A DNA stretch of 64,000 nucleotides, taken from the NCBI GenBank assembly GCA_013397075.1, contig VWZS01002417.1:62001-126000 (forward strand). Reading direction: 5' to 3'. A program made the translations under genes and the position numbers. How positions within the stretch are numbered: the stretch's first letter is position 1; each line of letters opens with the position of its first letter. Positions 1 to 13,810 of the stretch are shown here, piece by piece. The notes beneath the pieces are model-generated. The model was not told the origin of the DNA. It saw nothing but the letters and a program-made list of their open reading frames with translations, and did no database searches. The stretch is from Rhabdornis inornatus. Lineage: Eukaryota > Chordata > Aves > Passeriformes > Rhabdornithidae.

Positions 1-3000
1 CATGGTATAGGAAATACAATAATGAATATAAAACATAGGGTATGTCATTTTGTGGTGCTTGAAGAGTACAATTTTACCACTATTTGCTTTCACACATTTT
101 TTCCATGAGACTTCTGTAGTTCTTGAAAATTCGTGGGATTGGCTGAGAAATCAAATGATTGATAAGAACAAACTACAGGCATTTTAAAAAAAAGATCTGT
201 TAGATTTCTAAGTCTTTTTCATCTCACCACAAACAGGAGGAGAGGAAATGCCCACAAAATAAAAGGAAAGCTGAAGATCTAGGTGGTAAACCTTTTAGAC
301 ACACTGTAAATATTGCAGAAATTATGATGAGCTTATAGCAGTCTCTGAGAAAAATCTGTCTACTGAAAATACAGCCTCTCAAAGATCAGGACCATAATTT
401 AGTCATGTGTGTAGAGAAATATGCTGTAAGTGCTTAACAAATTATAAAAAAAAATAATAACAATTAATAATACGTGAAACCTGAAAAAAAAGATGAATCA
501 CTGCATTAGAGAACACAATAAAAATCTTTTGTTTCTTGTCAGGGATCCTGTGCTGACAACTGTATCTGCTACAACAGCATATGCTGGAAAAATGCTCTGA
601 GATAGGGCTCTGTTATTCAGATTTACAAACTGGCGATTGGAATCTGGCCTGCAGCATGACAGTCCCATAAATCAGTGATAAAACATGCTCTGCACAGCTT
701 CCTGAGATGTGAAGCAAGTGCCATCTTTGCAGGGGTGGAGAATGGCTTGGCTATATGGCACTGGTGTGTCTGGTCCTGGGATGGAGGGAGCAATGTGGGA
801 AGAATTTTGGAGAGATTGGTGTCACATAGGGTGACTAGTCATGGAGAAGACCAACTCCTGATCACCATATCTATGCAGGTGATTAAACAGAGAAGGGTTT
901 TCCCAGTGTTTTCTGTGTGAAAGTTCACCAGCTCCCTGTGCACTTTCCAGCAGACACAGGTGCTGCCCTGAGTCAACTGCTTGTCTCCCAGGGTGTACAA
1001 GCAGGAGCATCCTGCCTGCCCAGGTCAGGGTGCATCTGTCCTCACAGTGAGTTTATCATCCACGTGGGAGTGCACAGAATGTTGTGTGGATGATGGAGAT
1101 CACTCCCCTGCCTGGGGCTTCAGTTCTCAGAGCTGATCCCAGGGAGAGGAACATATTGCAGCTGCCGAGCAAAGGAGGGAATGTCTTGCCTTTGCCAGCA
1201 AAGGAGAAATCTCAGCTAAAAAGCCAGAAAGTCTGCCCAGGGCATGCTTGAAGGCACAAAAAGCCAAAGGTGTTTGGAAACATTAGATGTATGGTAGCAT
1301 TTCTCTTTCTACTTTTAGAATCCTTTTAAAGACACATTTCTACTGGGTTGTTTACTCAGAGCTGAGCAGATCTGTACATTGGAGATCAATTTTTAGTTAT
1401 AGAAGGGTTCTTTTTCTTTTCTTGAAAATATTAAGGAACCATAAAATAGTAATAAATCACCATTTTTACTGTGTGGAATCCTCTTAACACTGCCAAAGTG
1501 ATAGAAATTTGCCTGAGTGTAAAATGAGCCCTAAACCTAAATTGCATATTGTTCTCTTAACCTCTGTCATCTTCTCTCAAAGTATGAGATCTTGAGATGT
1601 GGCTCCATTCTTCTTCAGTGTTTGGAAACTGCTTAGCATGCATGGCAGGCTACTGTAAACATGTAATAAATGAGGACAGCACAGCTCCAGCTTCACACTG
1701 TTATAAAGAGACAGTGGACACAATGGCCAGCTCGGGGCTCCTTATATTTTAAACAGACAAAACTTTAAAAAAGAAATCGTCCATATAAAAGGTACTGCAG
1801 AAGATTTCTAGCCTGACTAGTGAAACAAGGAGACTCCCTCACATCTCCTCTCATTTCTTGTTGAAACTGTTATTTTTCCCTTTAGAAAATACACCATAAT
1901 TACGGAATGCTTTGCTCTTTTCTTCAGTGCAGTCCTTATGCAGCCTTACAACTACATAGAGTAAAAGGTCTTTAAGTATTTCTGTTGCTGTTATACCACA
2001 GATAGACAGAAAGCTCTTTTGCCTGAGTCTTTGATGGCGTTTGCATGTAACAAGGCATTAAAGCCCCAATCTAATTTTTTTTTTTTAATAGAAGTGGAAA
2101 CTTTCCTGTACCATTCTTTCTACTTCATCTTTTCCTTCTTTTTATGCAGGAAAATTTCTTTGCCATTCCTCTCCTTGGGCTTACCTTTCCATTAGGATCT
2201 ACTCCAGGCTCCACTCTTGCTGTGTTTTTCTGCTCACAGCCTCAGGGCCTTTTAACACAAGATGGTGAAACAGTAATAGAAGGAATATCAAATATCATCA
2301 CTATTATGAATGTTTACCACAATTTCTCAAGAAGATGAAATATAGCTATTGGAGAGCAAAGCATCTAGGAGATCCAGTCTCTGGCCAAGGTCACTTTGAT
2401 CAATCTTTGCACAGACACAGGACAAAATGGCAAGTATTGCTTTTAGATGAAAAAAAAATTGAAAAAAATCAGTTTATGCAAGGTAGTACAATAGTACAAC
2501 ACAGAGAGGGGTGGCACTTTGAAGCTGGTACAGTCAGTGTGGTTTCAGCATGGCAGGAAGGAGAGACTTCCCAATGGAAGAACATTTCTCAAGAGCTGAA
2601 ACCTTGAACAGAAAGGTTTTTCCATAATGGCCTGGAAGAGAAAATCAGCTGCATATAAAAGTAGTCAGGACTTAAAATTCCACTGCACCTGATGAGAACA
2701 TCTGTCTCTATCTAGCATCGTTGTTCTCACCTTGGTCCCAATTACTCAGGGCTTTTTATGCAACTTCTTTATCAGCTCTTAACTGTACTTGAAGTATGAA
2801 AGAGAAAGTGAAAAAATTCTAGGTCGTTTCCATAGCTATACCTCCTTCCCCATAATCTGAATGACAATTTGACACCCAAGTTTCTATTGTCAGCTGCTCC
2901 TCTGAGGGGATGAGAGAAGAAAAATTTCATGAGGTTTCCAATTACAAGGGTAATGATCTCCATGCAACAGAAAGCAATATCTGTCTATAACGCAGACAGG

Positions 3001-6000
3001 TTGAAACAGAAGATGCAGAAGAAGAATAATAGAAATGGGAGTGTGACACATACATACAGAGATGCTTCTGACATCTATCCCCCAACGATCCTCTGTCATT
3101 ATTTGCTGAAAAACTCAATTTGTTTGTTTGGAGATGAAAAAAGAGAAAACCTCCAAAACCCAGAAGCAAAGGACTGTGCGGCTGAAGAAGGGGAAAGTTC
3201 TTCCCTCCTATCATTTTGAAGATTTTTGGAAAGCTGATTCCTTTGACATGAAGCATCAACTGGACATCCTTGTGGGTATCTGACAACAACTAATTCCTAA
3301 TGTCAGGTAGCAATTGGCATTTTTGCTGGTTTTGTCAGCTCTTGAACCTGACTCCTGTCTCAACTCTGTTACAACTAGTGAAGTTAGGCCCTTAATCTGC
3401 ATCTTCTCTGGTGCTGCCATAGACAGACCATGATTCATTTTGGGCTGCCAGATTATGTATAATTTTTACCAGTTTTTCTAAATGAAGGGAACATTTGCCC
3501 ATGTCTGTAGGGAATATGATCAGTGTGGTGAAATTGGTGCTGTGCAGAAGGATTGTTTTGTCACCCGTGGCATTTTTTGGCTTTGCTTCGAAAACAAACA
3601 AAATCATCAAACATTCCTTGCTACTAATTTAGCATTTATCCTGCTTGTTTTCCTGCTTCCTGGAGGGATTTTGTAACCAGGCCTTACAAGCTGATTGACT
3701 TATCAGATGCAGTTGTAGGTGATAAATGGATAACTTATAAGAGCAATTAGAACAACCAGCAGAGATGCCAGGCACGGCATAGTTTTACCAGAGCCAGTTA
3801 TGCAGAATGGTTATTTCCTTAGAAACTGGGCTTTTCTGAGTTTGTTTTAACATTTCTTTTGAATCTGGGTGGGGTTTTTTTCTAAAATCCCTGAGCCTGG
3901 TGTGGAGGGGCTGTTCCTACCTGTGATGTGTGTCTATGCTGTAGAGCTGTAGGTGTGCTCAGGGACAAGGGCAAGAGGAGCCTTTCAGATTTCAGCTGCC
4001 TCCAAGGAGAGAACCACACCTACAATGATATATCCTGCCTCAAGGAAGGGTGGCTAGAGTGACCATCACTTGTCTTGATATCTTTTGGACATCTCGGGGT
4101 AGATAAAGTCTCTGGCACAAAGTAAATCAATTCCCTTTCCTCTGCCTGACTTGATCCTACTTGGTTTCTCTACCTGCCTCCATAAAAACTCTCACAGCAC
4201 TGTCAAGTGGCATCATCCACATCCCAATATGTGTCCACCTTCAGCAGCATTCTTGAAAAGTGCCCTGTCCTGCAGTGGCTGGAAAGAGGAAGGATACTGC
4301 TTAGCTTACTTCTCCTTGAAGTTCATTAATGCTTTGAAGATGTTTTCTAGCTTGTTTCCTGAAGTGTGGAGAATTCCAGGTGTTTTTATCCTTTTCCATC
4401 ATCTCACAGTGACTTGCTCTTTGCTTATTTATTCTGTCTTTGTAGACAGCCTGGGTGATCTTGGCAAATCAAGCCAATGTTCTACCAGTTTAAAAAGCTG
4501 TTCTGTGGACTTTGATGCTTATTGCAGTTTGGGAAATGCTCTGAACCAGATTGGCAGAGACAAAGATTAGCTGTGTTTCTGTCAGAAAGACTTGCTGGAA
4601 TAATTACAGCTCTCTGCATATAGTGACCAGCCCCTCTCACTTCCCATGCAAATTTCAGGTATGTGGAGTGGCAGCTGCTTTGGGCTCCAGCCGAAGGACT
4701 GGGATGCATTTTTCCCGTGTTTTAGTTAAGTGGAAAAGAACAGCTCAGCAGATGGCGTGGCTCGAAGCTTGTCTTGCAGGAACAATAAAAAACACGATCT
4801 GGGGTCTGTCTCTGCTGGAGTGTTTCAGATGCTGACCTGGGATAGATATCAATCTGTACCAGCATCCTAACAGTGACTGTTGGATTGTATTCAGGCAGGT
4901 ATTATCCTGACCAGGGGCCAGCAGTGATGCACAGAGATGGAGACATGGGTTTGGCAGCCAGGAAGGGGCAGCTCAGCCACAGGGTTCACAGGAGGGACTG
5001 AGCTGTATTTTCTGCTTATATGAGTTCAGGCACCCTCTGAACTGGTTAAAAATCTGTTTACTGCTGCCAAGGCAAGTGCAGCCTAAATGATCTGATCTCT
5101 AAAGATGGCACCTTGGCTCCAGCATGTAGCCCTGGTTAAAATGCATAGACTTCTGGGCTGGTAGGCTGCTGCTGGGAACAAATTTGTTTCAGACATTCAG
5201 TCCTATTTCATACAGGACTTTGTCCTCTACTGCTGTGAGCTCAACACAGCCATGATGTGCAGAGCTGGAAAACCAGGGAGGATTAATGTAAAGTGAAAGT
5301 GATTCAACCCCAGGGCCTGAGAATTTCTCCTCTAATGCCAGTTTTCCAGCTGAGCAGCACCTTGACTTTAGTGGAATTACCCCTGATTCATACCAGTGAA
5401 CATCAGGGTTCTGGAAAAAGACCAAACCAGTGTGGATTTTTCATCTGACTTAGCTTGCTGTTCATGTTTTAGTTTTCTGATATCAAGTGTGTCTTGAATG
5501 CCAATCCTATTTTCTCTCAAATCCCAGAATGCAGATTTGTGGAAATAGGCCTTGGATTTGAGCCCCATCTCTGGCAGCAGTCTACCTTCAGCATCTTAAA
5601 CAAAGCAGAAGCCTGAACAGCTAGTGTTACCGAGGAAAACAAATGAAATCCGAAGAATGTGTTAGGTTTAGGATAAGAGCTGGAGACTGGAATGATGAGA
5701 GGTTTACAAGCCCAGCTTGCCTTGTTAATAGCTCTGGAGAAGGGACATCAATTCTTTTAACTCGATTAGTGCCCTGGTAATGTTCCTTTAAGAAAACAAT
5801 GATATAGGGAGAGACTGCAAGGTTTTATTGCCACTGATAGGGTCTTTGCTGTGGGTGTTGTTATTCTGATCAGCTTTGACATCGTATAAAATAGCACTTA
5901 TTCTTCAAGTAAATCCAAGAAGCTTTTCAGAATTCATGAGGTTTAAGTCCAAATAATTACATTTATTGATCTCCAGTATGTGAAGAAAATTTCCAATTTA

Positions 6001-9000
6001 TTGCAGACCTCTTTGGTGTTGGACCTCAAACTAGGCCATGTCAGGAATTTATCTTTTTTTGGTCTCTGTTTTTTGATGCTTTTGTTTGACATGAGATTGT
6101 TCATCTGATAATAAATGTCAAAAACTCTTGTTGCTGAGCAGGTAAATTAGGATGCCTGAAAAAAGCCCCAGGGCAGGCAGACCCTCTATAGGACCAAGAG
6201 GAGGAGGGAGGATTTTGAGTCAGCTATCTACATCCCTGTTGTTCTGCTTCCCACCCTGCCATGGCCTCATGGCAGGAGTCTGAGTTGCTAATTGCACTGA
6301 TCTCCTCGGGAGGATAAAAAGGGAACAGTGCTTCCTCCAGCTCATTGGGTTAAACCTAGGTGCTTGGAGATCCCCAAATGCACCCTTTTCCCAGAGGCAT
6401 CTTCTGTGGGAAAAGGAGGCTGGTATTCCTGCTGGTTATGCCAGAGCTAAAGGGGAATCACCAGTATGGCTTCATGGTGACTGAAGATCCATATATCCTG
6501 CATGTACATCCAGTTAAATTCCCATGGCCATCTTTGCTGGCCGAACTGTAGCTTTGTTGTCAACCACAAGAGACCGGCCCAACACCTCTACCTAGAGCCC
6601 AGGAGAGGTGGTAGGGTCTGTCAGGAGAACTCTGCTTCTGGACACACATGTCTATCCTTCTGATGGTAGGTCAACAGGCTCCTGACAGAGAAAAATACTT
6701 ACTGGGGGCTGTGTTGTCAGCATGGAAATTTTCCAGGTGCTTCAAACAAGCAAATACAGAGTTTGCTGGCTCAGAAGTTCAGAAGCCAAAGTTGGTGCAT
6801 TAGAAAGCCATGGCAAAAGTCACAGGGATTTCTTGCTATACACTGATATACTCTGTGTCATATGTGGGCTTTCAGTGGCAGAAGGCAAGGTTCTCACAAG
6901 TTGCTGCTTGCTGTTTCTTGCTGCTGGGCTCTGCACCAAGCCCTTGGGCAGGGGGGTCAGCAGGAGAATCCACACAGCTCCCTGCCTGGTCCTTCAGCAG
7001 GGCACTGTGGGCTTTGCTAGGGATAGGGAGTGACCCAGCAGGACAGGAAGGGGACATTTGTGCTCAGGGCTTTCTGTGAGACTGGAAGGTGCTGCCAACA
7101 GCTTAATAAATTATGCCTTTCTTCAAATGCACCTTTAAATTTAGATCTCAGTTTAATAACGGAGTCCTCACATGTTCTTTCAGGGCATATGTATTATTTA
7201 AAAAACATTTATAAAGGATTAATCTACTCTGGAGCCCTACTGACACAAATCTTGATCATTTCCAGCGCCAAAAGCCAAAACAGTCCAGCTTATTCTAAGA
7301 AACCCTTTTCATCTGTGTGTTTATCTCTAAATCTGGCAGTGGGAAAAAAGCTAGACTTAAAATATTTGTTTATCTACAGGACTCCTTTGTTTATCTAGTA
7401 AACAGGGACAGCACAAGCAATGATACTGCAGTCTCTCCTCTGCTCAGCCTAACCTTTCTGTTCTGCACATGGTTAGCATATTTGCACAGAGGACCTCAAA
7501 GCTTCTGATCAATTTGTGCTCATTTCTGCCACCTTTGACTGTGCGGGATGGTTGCCTGTGCCCTGGGTACAGATTTGTAAATTAGCAAATGTGTCTGTTT
7601 TTTGCAAAGGGCTTATTGTATCTGCAGATGTCAACAGCTAGGAGGACCTTGCAGTTGGAGTGCTTGTTATTTTTACATGGCAGATAGTTGTGCAGCAAGG
7701 AGCAACAGAGCTGTCTCCCTCCATGACCCCACAGTGGCTCTCAGTAGCTGCCCCTCTGTCCTGACAGCTGCAACGACTGGGCAGTGCTGCCCTTTATTTA
7801 TCTTGAGCAGGCAGCATTTTCAGGTGTGGCTCATCTTTCTCATCCTTAAATCTGTGGAAGTGATGACTGAAGTCATAGGTGCTGGACTTCAGCTTGTGGG
7901 GAGCAGCAATTCATACCAGGAGAGGAGCAGGAGGTTTAGACATTGCTGTTCTTCTGGCACTCTTCTGGAGGATGGACTTGTGTCAAAACCACTTCCTGCA
8001 GATGCTCAGGGCCAGCACAGCCTTGGTGGGCAGTGGGAGGCTGATGGAGACCAGCTCCCCTCTGAGCAGCCCCTGTGCAGCCTCACTGCTCTGCTGTAGG
8101 TGTGCAGCAGGTGCTGGGGTGCCCCAGGGCTCCCCCTCCTCTGGCTGACCCTGCTCCCTCTCACGAGAATAGCTGCTTTGTTAGACAGAGGAGGGACATG
8201 GCAGGACAGCCAAGAGATGAGGAGTTTCTTTACATAGCTGAGTGGAGAGGGAGCTGCACCTGTGGTCTCATCCCGTGGAGAGAGGTGGCCAATATCCCAG
8301 TCTGGCCAGGGACCACCATCCCATAGGCTGTGTCTGTATCTGCACATGGCGAGGGTGATGGCTCTGGAGCTGCTGGCTGGGCTCCATCTCAGCTGCTTGC
8401 CCAACTCCCTGTGTCAGGGGAAGCTGTGGGGCCAGGAGGATGGAGAGATTTCTCCTCACCCTCAGCACTGCAGAAAGCAGCCACTCATTAACAATCAAGG
8501 TTTCTCCAGCACCTAAGATCTTTGCAAATTATTGTTGTGCACCACTCCTCTCCTGCCCCTTCCTTTCTCTGTGCTCCTTCCCCATGGCCTTTAATTCAAT
8601 AAATCAAAGCTTAGTGCCAAATCTTGTTACATTCCAGCTTCCCTGTTATTCCCTCTCTGCCCTTTGGGAGATGAAAGCTTGGAAATGTGTATAATGATGA
8701 GGGTTCTGAGATGTGAATAAAAGACATGAGAAATGTAAACTGGGATGATGATCAAAGATGATGCATTAGCTCTGACGAGGATCTATATTATTGCTAATAG
8801 GGTGGCCAAACCAATACAGGATGACAGAAAAAAAATCCCTGTGGTACTGCCAATAAAGTCTCACTTTCTATTGGGAGGAAGGTGAGAAAAGAGTGTCATA
8901 GAAAAGGACCTGTGGTATTTGCACTTTTCTTCAGTGGCAGAGAGATAATCTCAGTTCCTGAGGCAGCTGAAAGATTGGGGAAAAATATCTAGTTAGGCTT

Positions 9001-9780
9001 CCATCGAAAATAATGGGAGTATTCCCATTTCTTTTCTATTTGTTTTGTAATTGAGAAATTGAAAATAACATTAATTATTTTTGTTTTATCTTTTATTAGG
9101 TAACTGCCATCTCTGAAAAGTGACAAAATAACAAGCTTTTAATTCTAAATTTTTGACTTTTTTCTCTCCCATTCCCCTGTTTTTTTTAAATTTTCATTAT
9201 CCTATTTTTTTCCTCAATAGAGCAAAGTGAAAAGAGGAGTGAAATAAGCCTGTATCAAGATGTAAAGCAGATATGATGAAAGACTATATCGTTTTTAAAA
9301 AATTATATTTTAAACAAAACACCCAAAAGAAAAACAAAGGACAATTTCTGTTTGAAACCTGTTTCTAACACATTTTTCTAAAAAATACCTTTCTAATTTT
9401 CCAGATCAGAAGATTCTGTGTTGTTCACCATCTTCTCTGGTGCATGCTTCCTTAGTTTTTATCTTTTCTGCAGCTGTCTTCTACATTTTCACCTGCTTCA
9501 ATCTTTACATCTGGTGCATAGCCTTGGATCCCAGCCCAGCCCACCCCTCACAGAAGTGGGACAGCACAGTGAGATTTCTTCATCATTTTAGCAGAAAACA
9601 ATGAGCAAGAGTTGCCAAAATGAGACCAAATTCCCCTTGAGTTTGGGATCTGAAATGGCATTTCCCTGTATCCTGAAACACATGCCTCTAACTTCTCAAC
9701 TATTCCCTGTCTGAGCATTTGCATTGTTTTTTATGAGCTAATATTTTGTTGAAGACTTTATTGAATTGTGGCTTGTTGAT
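1..9780. other. Noncoding region, no gene recognised
   Basis: Both strands hold only short open frames, the longest about 165 codons (7602-8099, +), and none resembles a known protein family. The region from 6700 to 8500 is slightly more GC-rich and holds several overlapping open frames on both strands, which is what stop-poor noncoding DNA gives rather than a coding exon. Short A or T runs occur, for example around 2075 and 2450. I see no transposon end, RNA gene or CpG island. It may be intron or intergenic DNA. Confidence 0.6.
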
Positions 9781-9989
9781 TTCAGACCATTTTTCCAATT
9801 TATTGACACTACTTTGAATTCACATCCTGTTCTACAAATGTGCTCTTAAGCTGGAGTGAACAGCAGATTTTATAATGCACATTCTCTGCTGTTGTTTCAG
9901 TTACCGATGAAGGGCTGGAACAGATCCAGGACTGGGTCAGATTCTTTTGGGATCCAGATGAGATTTCAGACTGGCAGTTAATCACTGAC

Positions 9990-10057
9990 ACTTTGCTGTT
10001 TGGTGTTGTCTTTTTGTTAGTTTGTTTGTTTTCTTTTTGTTTTTGTCTGATCGTCTT

Positions 10058-10133
<76 letters not shown>

Positions 10134-10200
10134 TGGGTTGTTTTTTTATTCTCTTTGGTTTTGTTTGTTTTCCCCATTTGTTTGTTGTTGTTTTTTCTCC
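9990..10200. repeat. T/G-rich low-complexity tract with a long poly-T run
   Basis: An uninterrupted run of 74 T lies at 10059-10132. On both sides the same strand is built of T runs broken by single or paired G (GTTTG, GTTTTG) with very little A. The open frames here, poly-Phe on one strand and poly-Lys on the other, are artefacts of the run. The exact length of such a homopolymer is unreliable in any assembly. It could be an expanded A-tail of an old minus-strand retroelement, but no element body is recognisable next to it. Confidence 0.9.
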
Positions 10201-11933
10201 CTGGCTGCACTGACAGTCAATTTCATGTTGGCCAGTGACTCCCACCCCATCACCTGTGAAATGCTGATGAGAACAAAGCCATAGCAGGTGGTTTGTGCAG
10301 GTGCTGCAAAGAAGAATTCTTCCTTATGAATGTTTGCCTATTAAAAGTTTGATGGTAAAGCCAGACAGTGTTTGCAAGGGAGTTTATATCTGGTTATACT
10401 CAAGGGTCCAAACAGCTAAAAAGTGCTGCTAAGCTGGATTGTATTTCCTTGGTTTGCCTGTGGCCATGTGGGACAATATTGAGTGCTCTGCTAAAACATA
10501 TATCTCAACTACTTCCTCCTTAGTCTCTTTGCCTTGTCAGAGACTAAATTAGATTTTTCTGGAATAAACAACAGACTTGTCGTTCCTTTTGTTGAAATGA
10601 AGAGCTGAAATTATTTTTACTTGATAAATTCATTATGCTGAGCTGGTATTTTTTGTCAACTGGTTTTCCTTTGGGTTTTTATGTATCGATCAGGTAGCAA
10701 TCTCTGCTAGGGTTTTTCCAGGGAGACTGACTAGTCAACATTTTCCCATGTTCCCTTTCCCCTTTGTTTAAAATAGATATTGTATTTGCCCTTCCTGTGT
10801 CTCCAGAGATCTCTTCCAAGGCCTGAATTTCAGGGATGATTTCTGAACAGATCAGATATTGTTAAAACTGGTTCCTTCAGGGCTTGAGGCTAGATTTCAG
10901 AATACGCTGATAATTTGACCATATCTCAAGATTTTTTCATTCTGGCCTGTATTTCTGTCCCCTTGTTCAAATTAATTTTTGAAGTATGTTATGGAGCCTG
11001 AAGCAGAGATGGATTAAGCTGCTTCATTCTTCTCTATATCAGCCATAGTTTCCTCTTTTCCTGTTAAATAATAGTATGTGCTCTTTTACTGCCTCTGCTG
11101 ATAACCTAACCCTTTGGCTTTATGCCCATTACTAATTGTAATTAAATTTGTGCTTTAGCATCTCTGATTTTTATGCTGGCTCTTTGCTTTGTGGTCTAGT
11201 TTTCACTTTTTCATTATTTTCTTTTTGATTTTCAAGTCCCTAAAGGGCTCTTGACACATCTACTTGGCCTTTAATTCAGCTTTCTATATTTCTACCACAA
11301 TAGGTTAGGTTACCATTGTGCTTTAACATGGTTTATCTCAGTAATGGCAAATTTCTTTTCTCTCCTCTCTGCTTAAATTCTGTTCTTAGGAGACCTTATC
11401 TGCCATGTTGCTGAATCTGTTGGAGTCTGGGAGGGAGAGTCTGCATTTTCCTTGGGCTCCTGCTAATTCTGCCTCACTTTCACAGAACATGAAGTGCCAG
11501 CACGTCAGAATGACTGCACCCAAATGACTTCCCAGCTGAGATTTTTAACTAGTAGCTACCTACTGATTGCAATCAAGCCTAGAAAAGTGGCTTGCTCTGC
11601 CAGCATCTTCCTTCACTGTTTGAAACAAATCCCCCGAGCACTTGAACAGTCTGGCATACTGTCTGTTCCTGCTCTACTCCTTTTCTAATGCTTCTAATAC
11701 CAGATGAATATTGCTGCTTTCTGCCAGCCACAGTTCTGCCCCTTTGCTGCCTCTGGTAATTTATAGACACAAAAAAGCCAAGTTTCAGCATCTCCTTGGT
11801 GAGATGGGTGCAGTAGCATTTTTTCTTGCTCTCAGCCTTAGTCTTGTCTCTGCTTCATTTAAGGAAGTTTTTGTTGTTGTCAACAACTAGTAGGTTGTGT
11901 TACCAACCCAGAGAAAGGCAACGTCACCCACAG

Positions 11934-11995
11934 GTGGGCAGGTGACTTGCTCAGGAGTGTGCTTGTGGGCAGGTGACTTGCTCAGGAGTGTGCTT
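11934..11995. repeat. 31-bp perfect tandem duplication
   Basis: The unit beginning GTGGGCAGGTGACTTGCTCA occurs at 11934-11964 and again immediately at 11965-11995 without mismatch. Two perfect head-to-tail copies suggest a recent duplication by replication slippage. Confidence 0.95.
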
Positions 11996-12348
11996 TTGCT
12001 GCATCCTTCTCCGTGGTCCTGGGAGCAAAAGTGGGGCCTGTAGGTGGTTAAAGGGCAGCATATGAGTCAAAGCTGTTAACTGTTTCTCACACACAGTAGT
12101 AAAAATCCCCAGAATTTTAGTGTCTGCCATGAAGTTTGTTGATTTCCAATAAAATGAAAATGCTTTGCTTACAAAACAGCTGCTTTTTGTTTTTCATTCT
12201 TCCTTCTCCTGTCCTGGAAAATGTCCAGTAGTTGGTGGTAACTTTTTAAATAACACTCTTCAAGCATAGAGTAATAACATTTTTTGGGGAAAAGAAGTGC
12301 CTATTTTTTTATAAAATGACTTTTATATAAAGTAGCTGATGATATAAT

Positions 12349-13212
12349 TTAGTGATTTCCCCCTGCAAAATACAATTTACTCCTCTTTTTTGTCTTTATC
12401 TTCTCTTCACAGCTTCCCCAGAAGCTGTGATCCTGCAGATCCTGTGATGCTATCAGCTGCATTGACAAAAAGTCTGTTATATATTTTTTCACCCTTTTCA
12501 TTCTCAGTTTAATTTTTTCCCTGATCATATTAATATGAGCAATTATCTTTATCTGAGAACAAGGAACTAAGAAAAGAAGAAATAAAAGTATTGGGGCTTG
12601 AATGATCTGGGGCAGCAGCAGCTGGTGGTTTTCATTGCTGAGGCTTCTGGTTGGGTCTCCAGCATATTGGCTGAGGTGCTGTTCATGAAATGAGCAGGAT
12701 GGGGACCTGGCCATCACCCTGAGCTGTAGTTGAAACATTAACAATAACTCGAGGGAGCATGGGCTCTCCCTGTCCCCTTTTCCAGGCTGTAAGTGCATGG
12801 AGAAGTCAAGGCAGCTGTGCTGGCACTGCAGGTGTCCCAGTGCTCTCACACTGCCATCCTGTCTGGGGCCAGGGGACACAGATGTAACAATGAAAGTGCT
12901 TATTATTTTTTTTGTTTTCATTGCAGGTTTAACTTCTTCATAGGTTAGTAAAGTCTCATTTTGGGGTCTGGCTCTAATTTTGTCAACAACAGCTGGCTGT
13001 TGTCTTTGCCAGTGACACTTTCTGAGAAATGCCAGCCCCTGAGAGATGCTGGCCAGGGGGTATCCTCCCCTCTGAGCAGCGCACGGAGAGCTCTGAGCTT
13101 CCTCAGTCTGAAAATTAAACCCTGGGATGCTGGTAGCTGTTCTGCTGGCAGGTTTTGTTAATGATGAAGAATTGCCTATTATGGCAGCGTTGGGTGGCTT
13201 TGACAATTCCAT
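12349..13212 (-). other. Unexplained 287-codon open reading frame
   Basis: This is the longest open frame in the window. It starts with ATG two codons after an in-frame stop and ends with a stop. I do not recognise the predicted product. It has a polar N-terminal half, a short hydrophobic stretch near residue 215 (ILLFLLFLVP) that could span a membrane, and a basic Lys/Arg-rich C-terminal part. Unlike the other long minus-strand frame (inside the LTR at 50.7-51.5 kb), no tandem repeat or homopolymer explains it. There is no evidence of a promoter, splice structure or conservation. It could be a chance frame in locally stop-poor DNA, a decayed transposon or retrocopy frame, or a lineage-specific gene. 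Chance is the default explanation. Confidence 0.2.
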
Positions 13213-13810
13213 TAGATATTACTAATAGTGTTATTAATACATGGCAGCTTCTCCGTGACTCCTGAGCGCGTGTGTGCGAATGGATGTGTGAGTGTATGTG
13301 GGAGCAAGGGGGAGGCAGCAATGGAGACAGCAAATCTGTTGGCAGATATCAGCAGCCACTGCTGTCACCTCTCCCTTCCTCACATGGGGGGACTATGCCA
13401 AGAGTGCCAGTGAGTCTGGCAGGGAAAAGCCTGGCTCTACCTTTCTCGGGAGCAGAAGCATGAGTGAAGCTCATTGGGAAAGATGCTGATCTCTGGTGCT
13501 GTGGCACCCTCCTCTGCTGCCAGAGGAGTCCTCCATCTGTGACTTGGGAGACTGATTCCTGGATCCTCTTGTCATTCTTCCTCACTTCAGCTCTGCTCCG
13601 CTTTCTTCTCTCCTGGTCTTTGCACTTTTAGACCACAGTCAAATAATTCAGTTTCTGGAACAGGTTTAAGTGCCAGAGCTCCTACCAGGCACAGTCTAAA
13701 GCAGTGGCACATGGCTGACCAAATAATGGAGGCTGGAACTTCCTTGCTTTCTCAGAAGCATTTTACCTCAAAGGATTAAAAAATGAAACAAAATTCTTGT
13801 GGTGCTATCA

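Noticed and set aside
7602..8404. Overlapping 165-codon (+) and 132-codon (-) frames as a possible exon
   Set aside because: Open frames on both strands and in several registers reflect stop-poor composition. The peptides resemble nothing known and no consistent splice borders were seen.
8736..8800. Possible C/D-box snoRNA from a GATGATGATC...CTGA arrangement
   Set aside because: There is no terminal stem, and the spacing and D box do not fit. TGATGA-like words are common by chance.
9809..10245. Poly-Lys and poly-Phe open frames
   Set aside because: They are the translation of the T74 run and its flanks, with no other coding signal.
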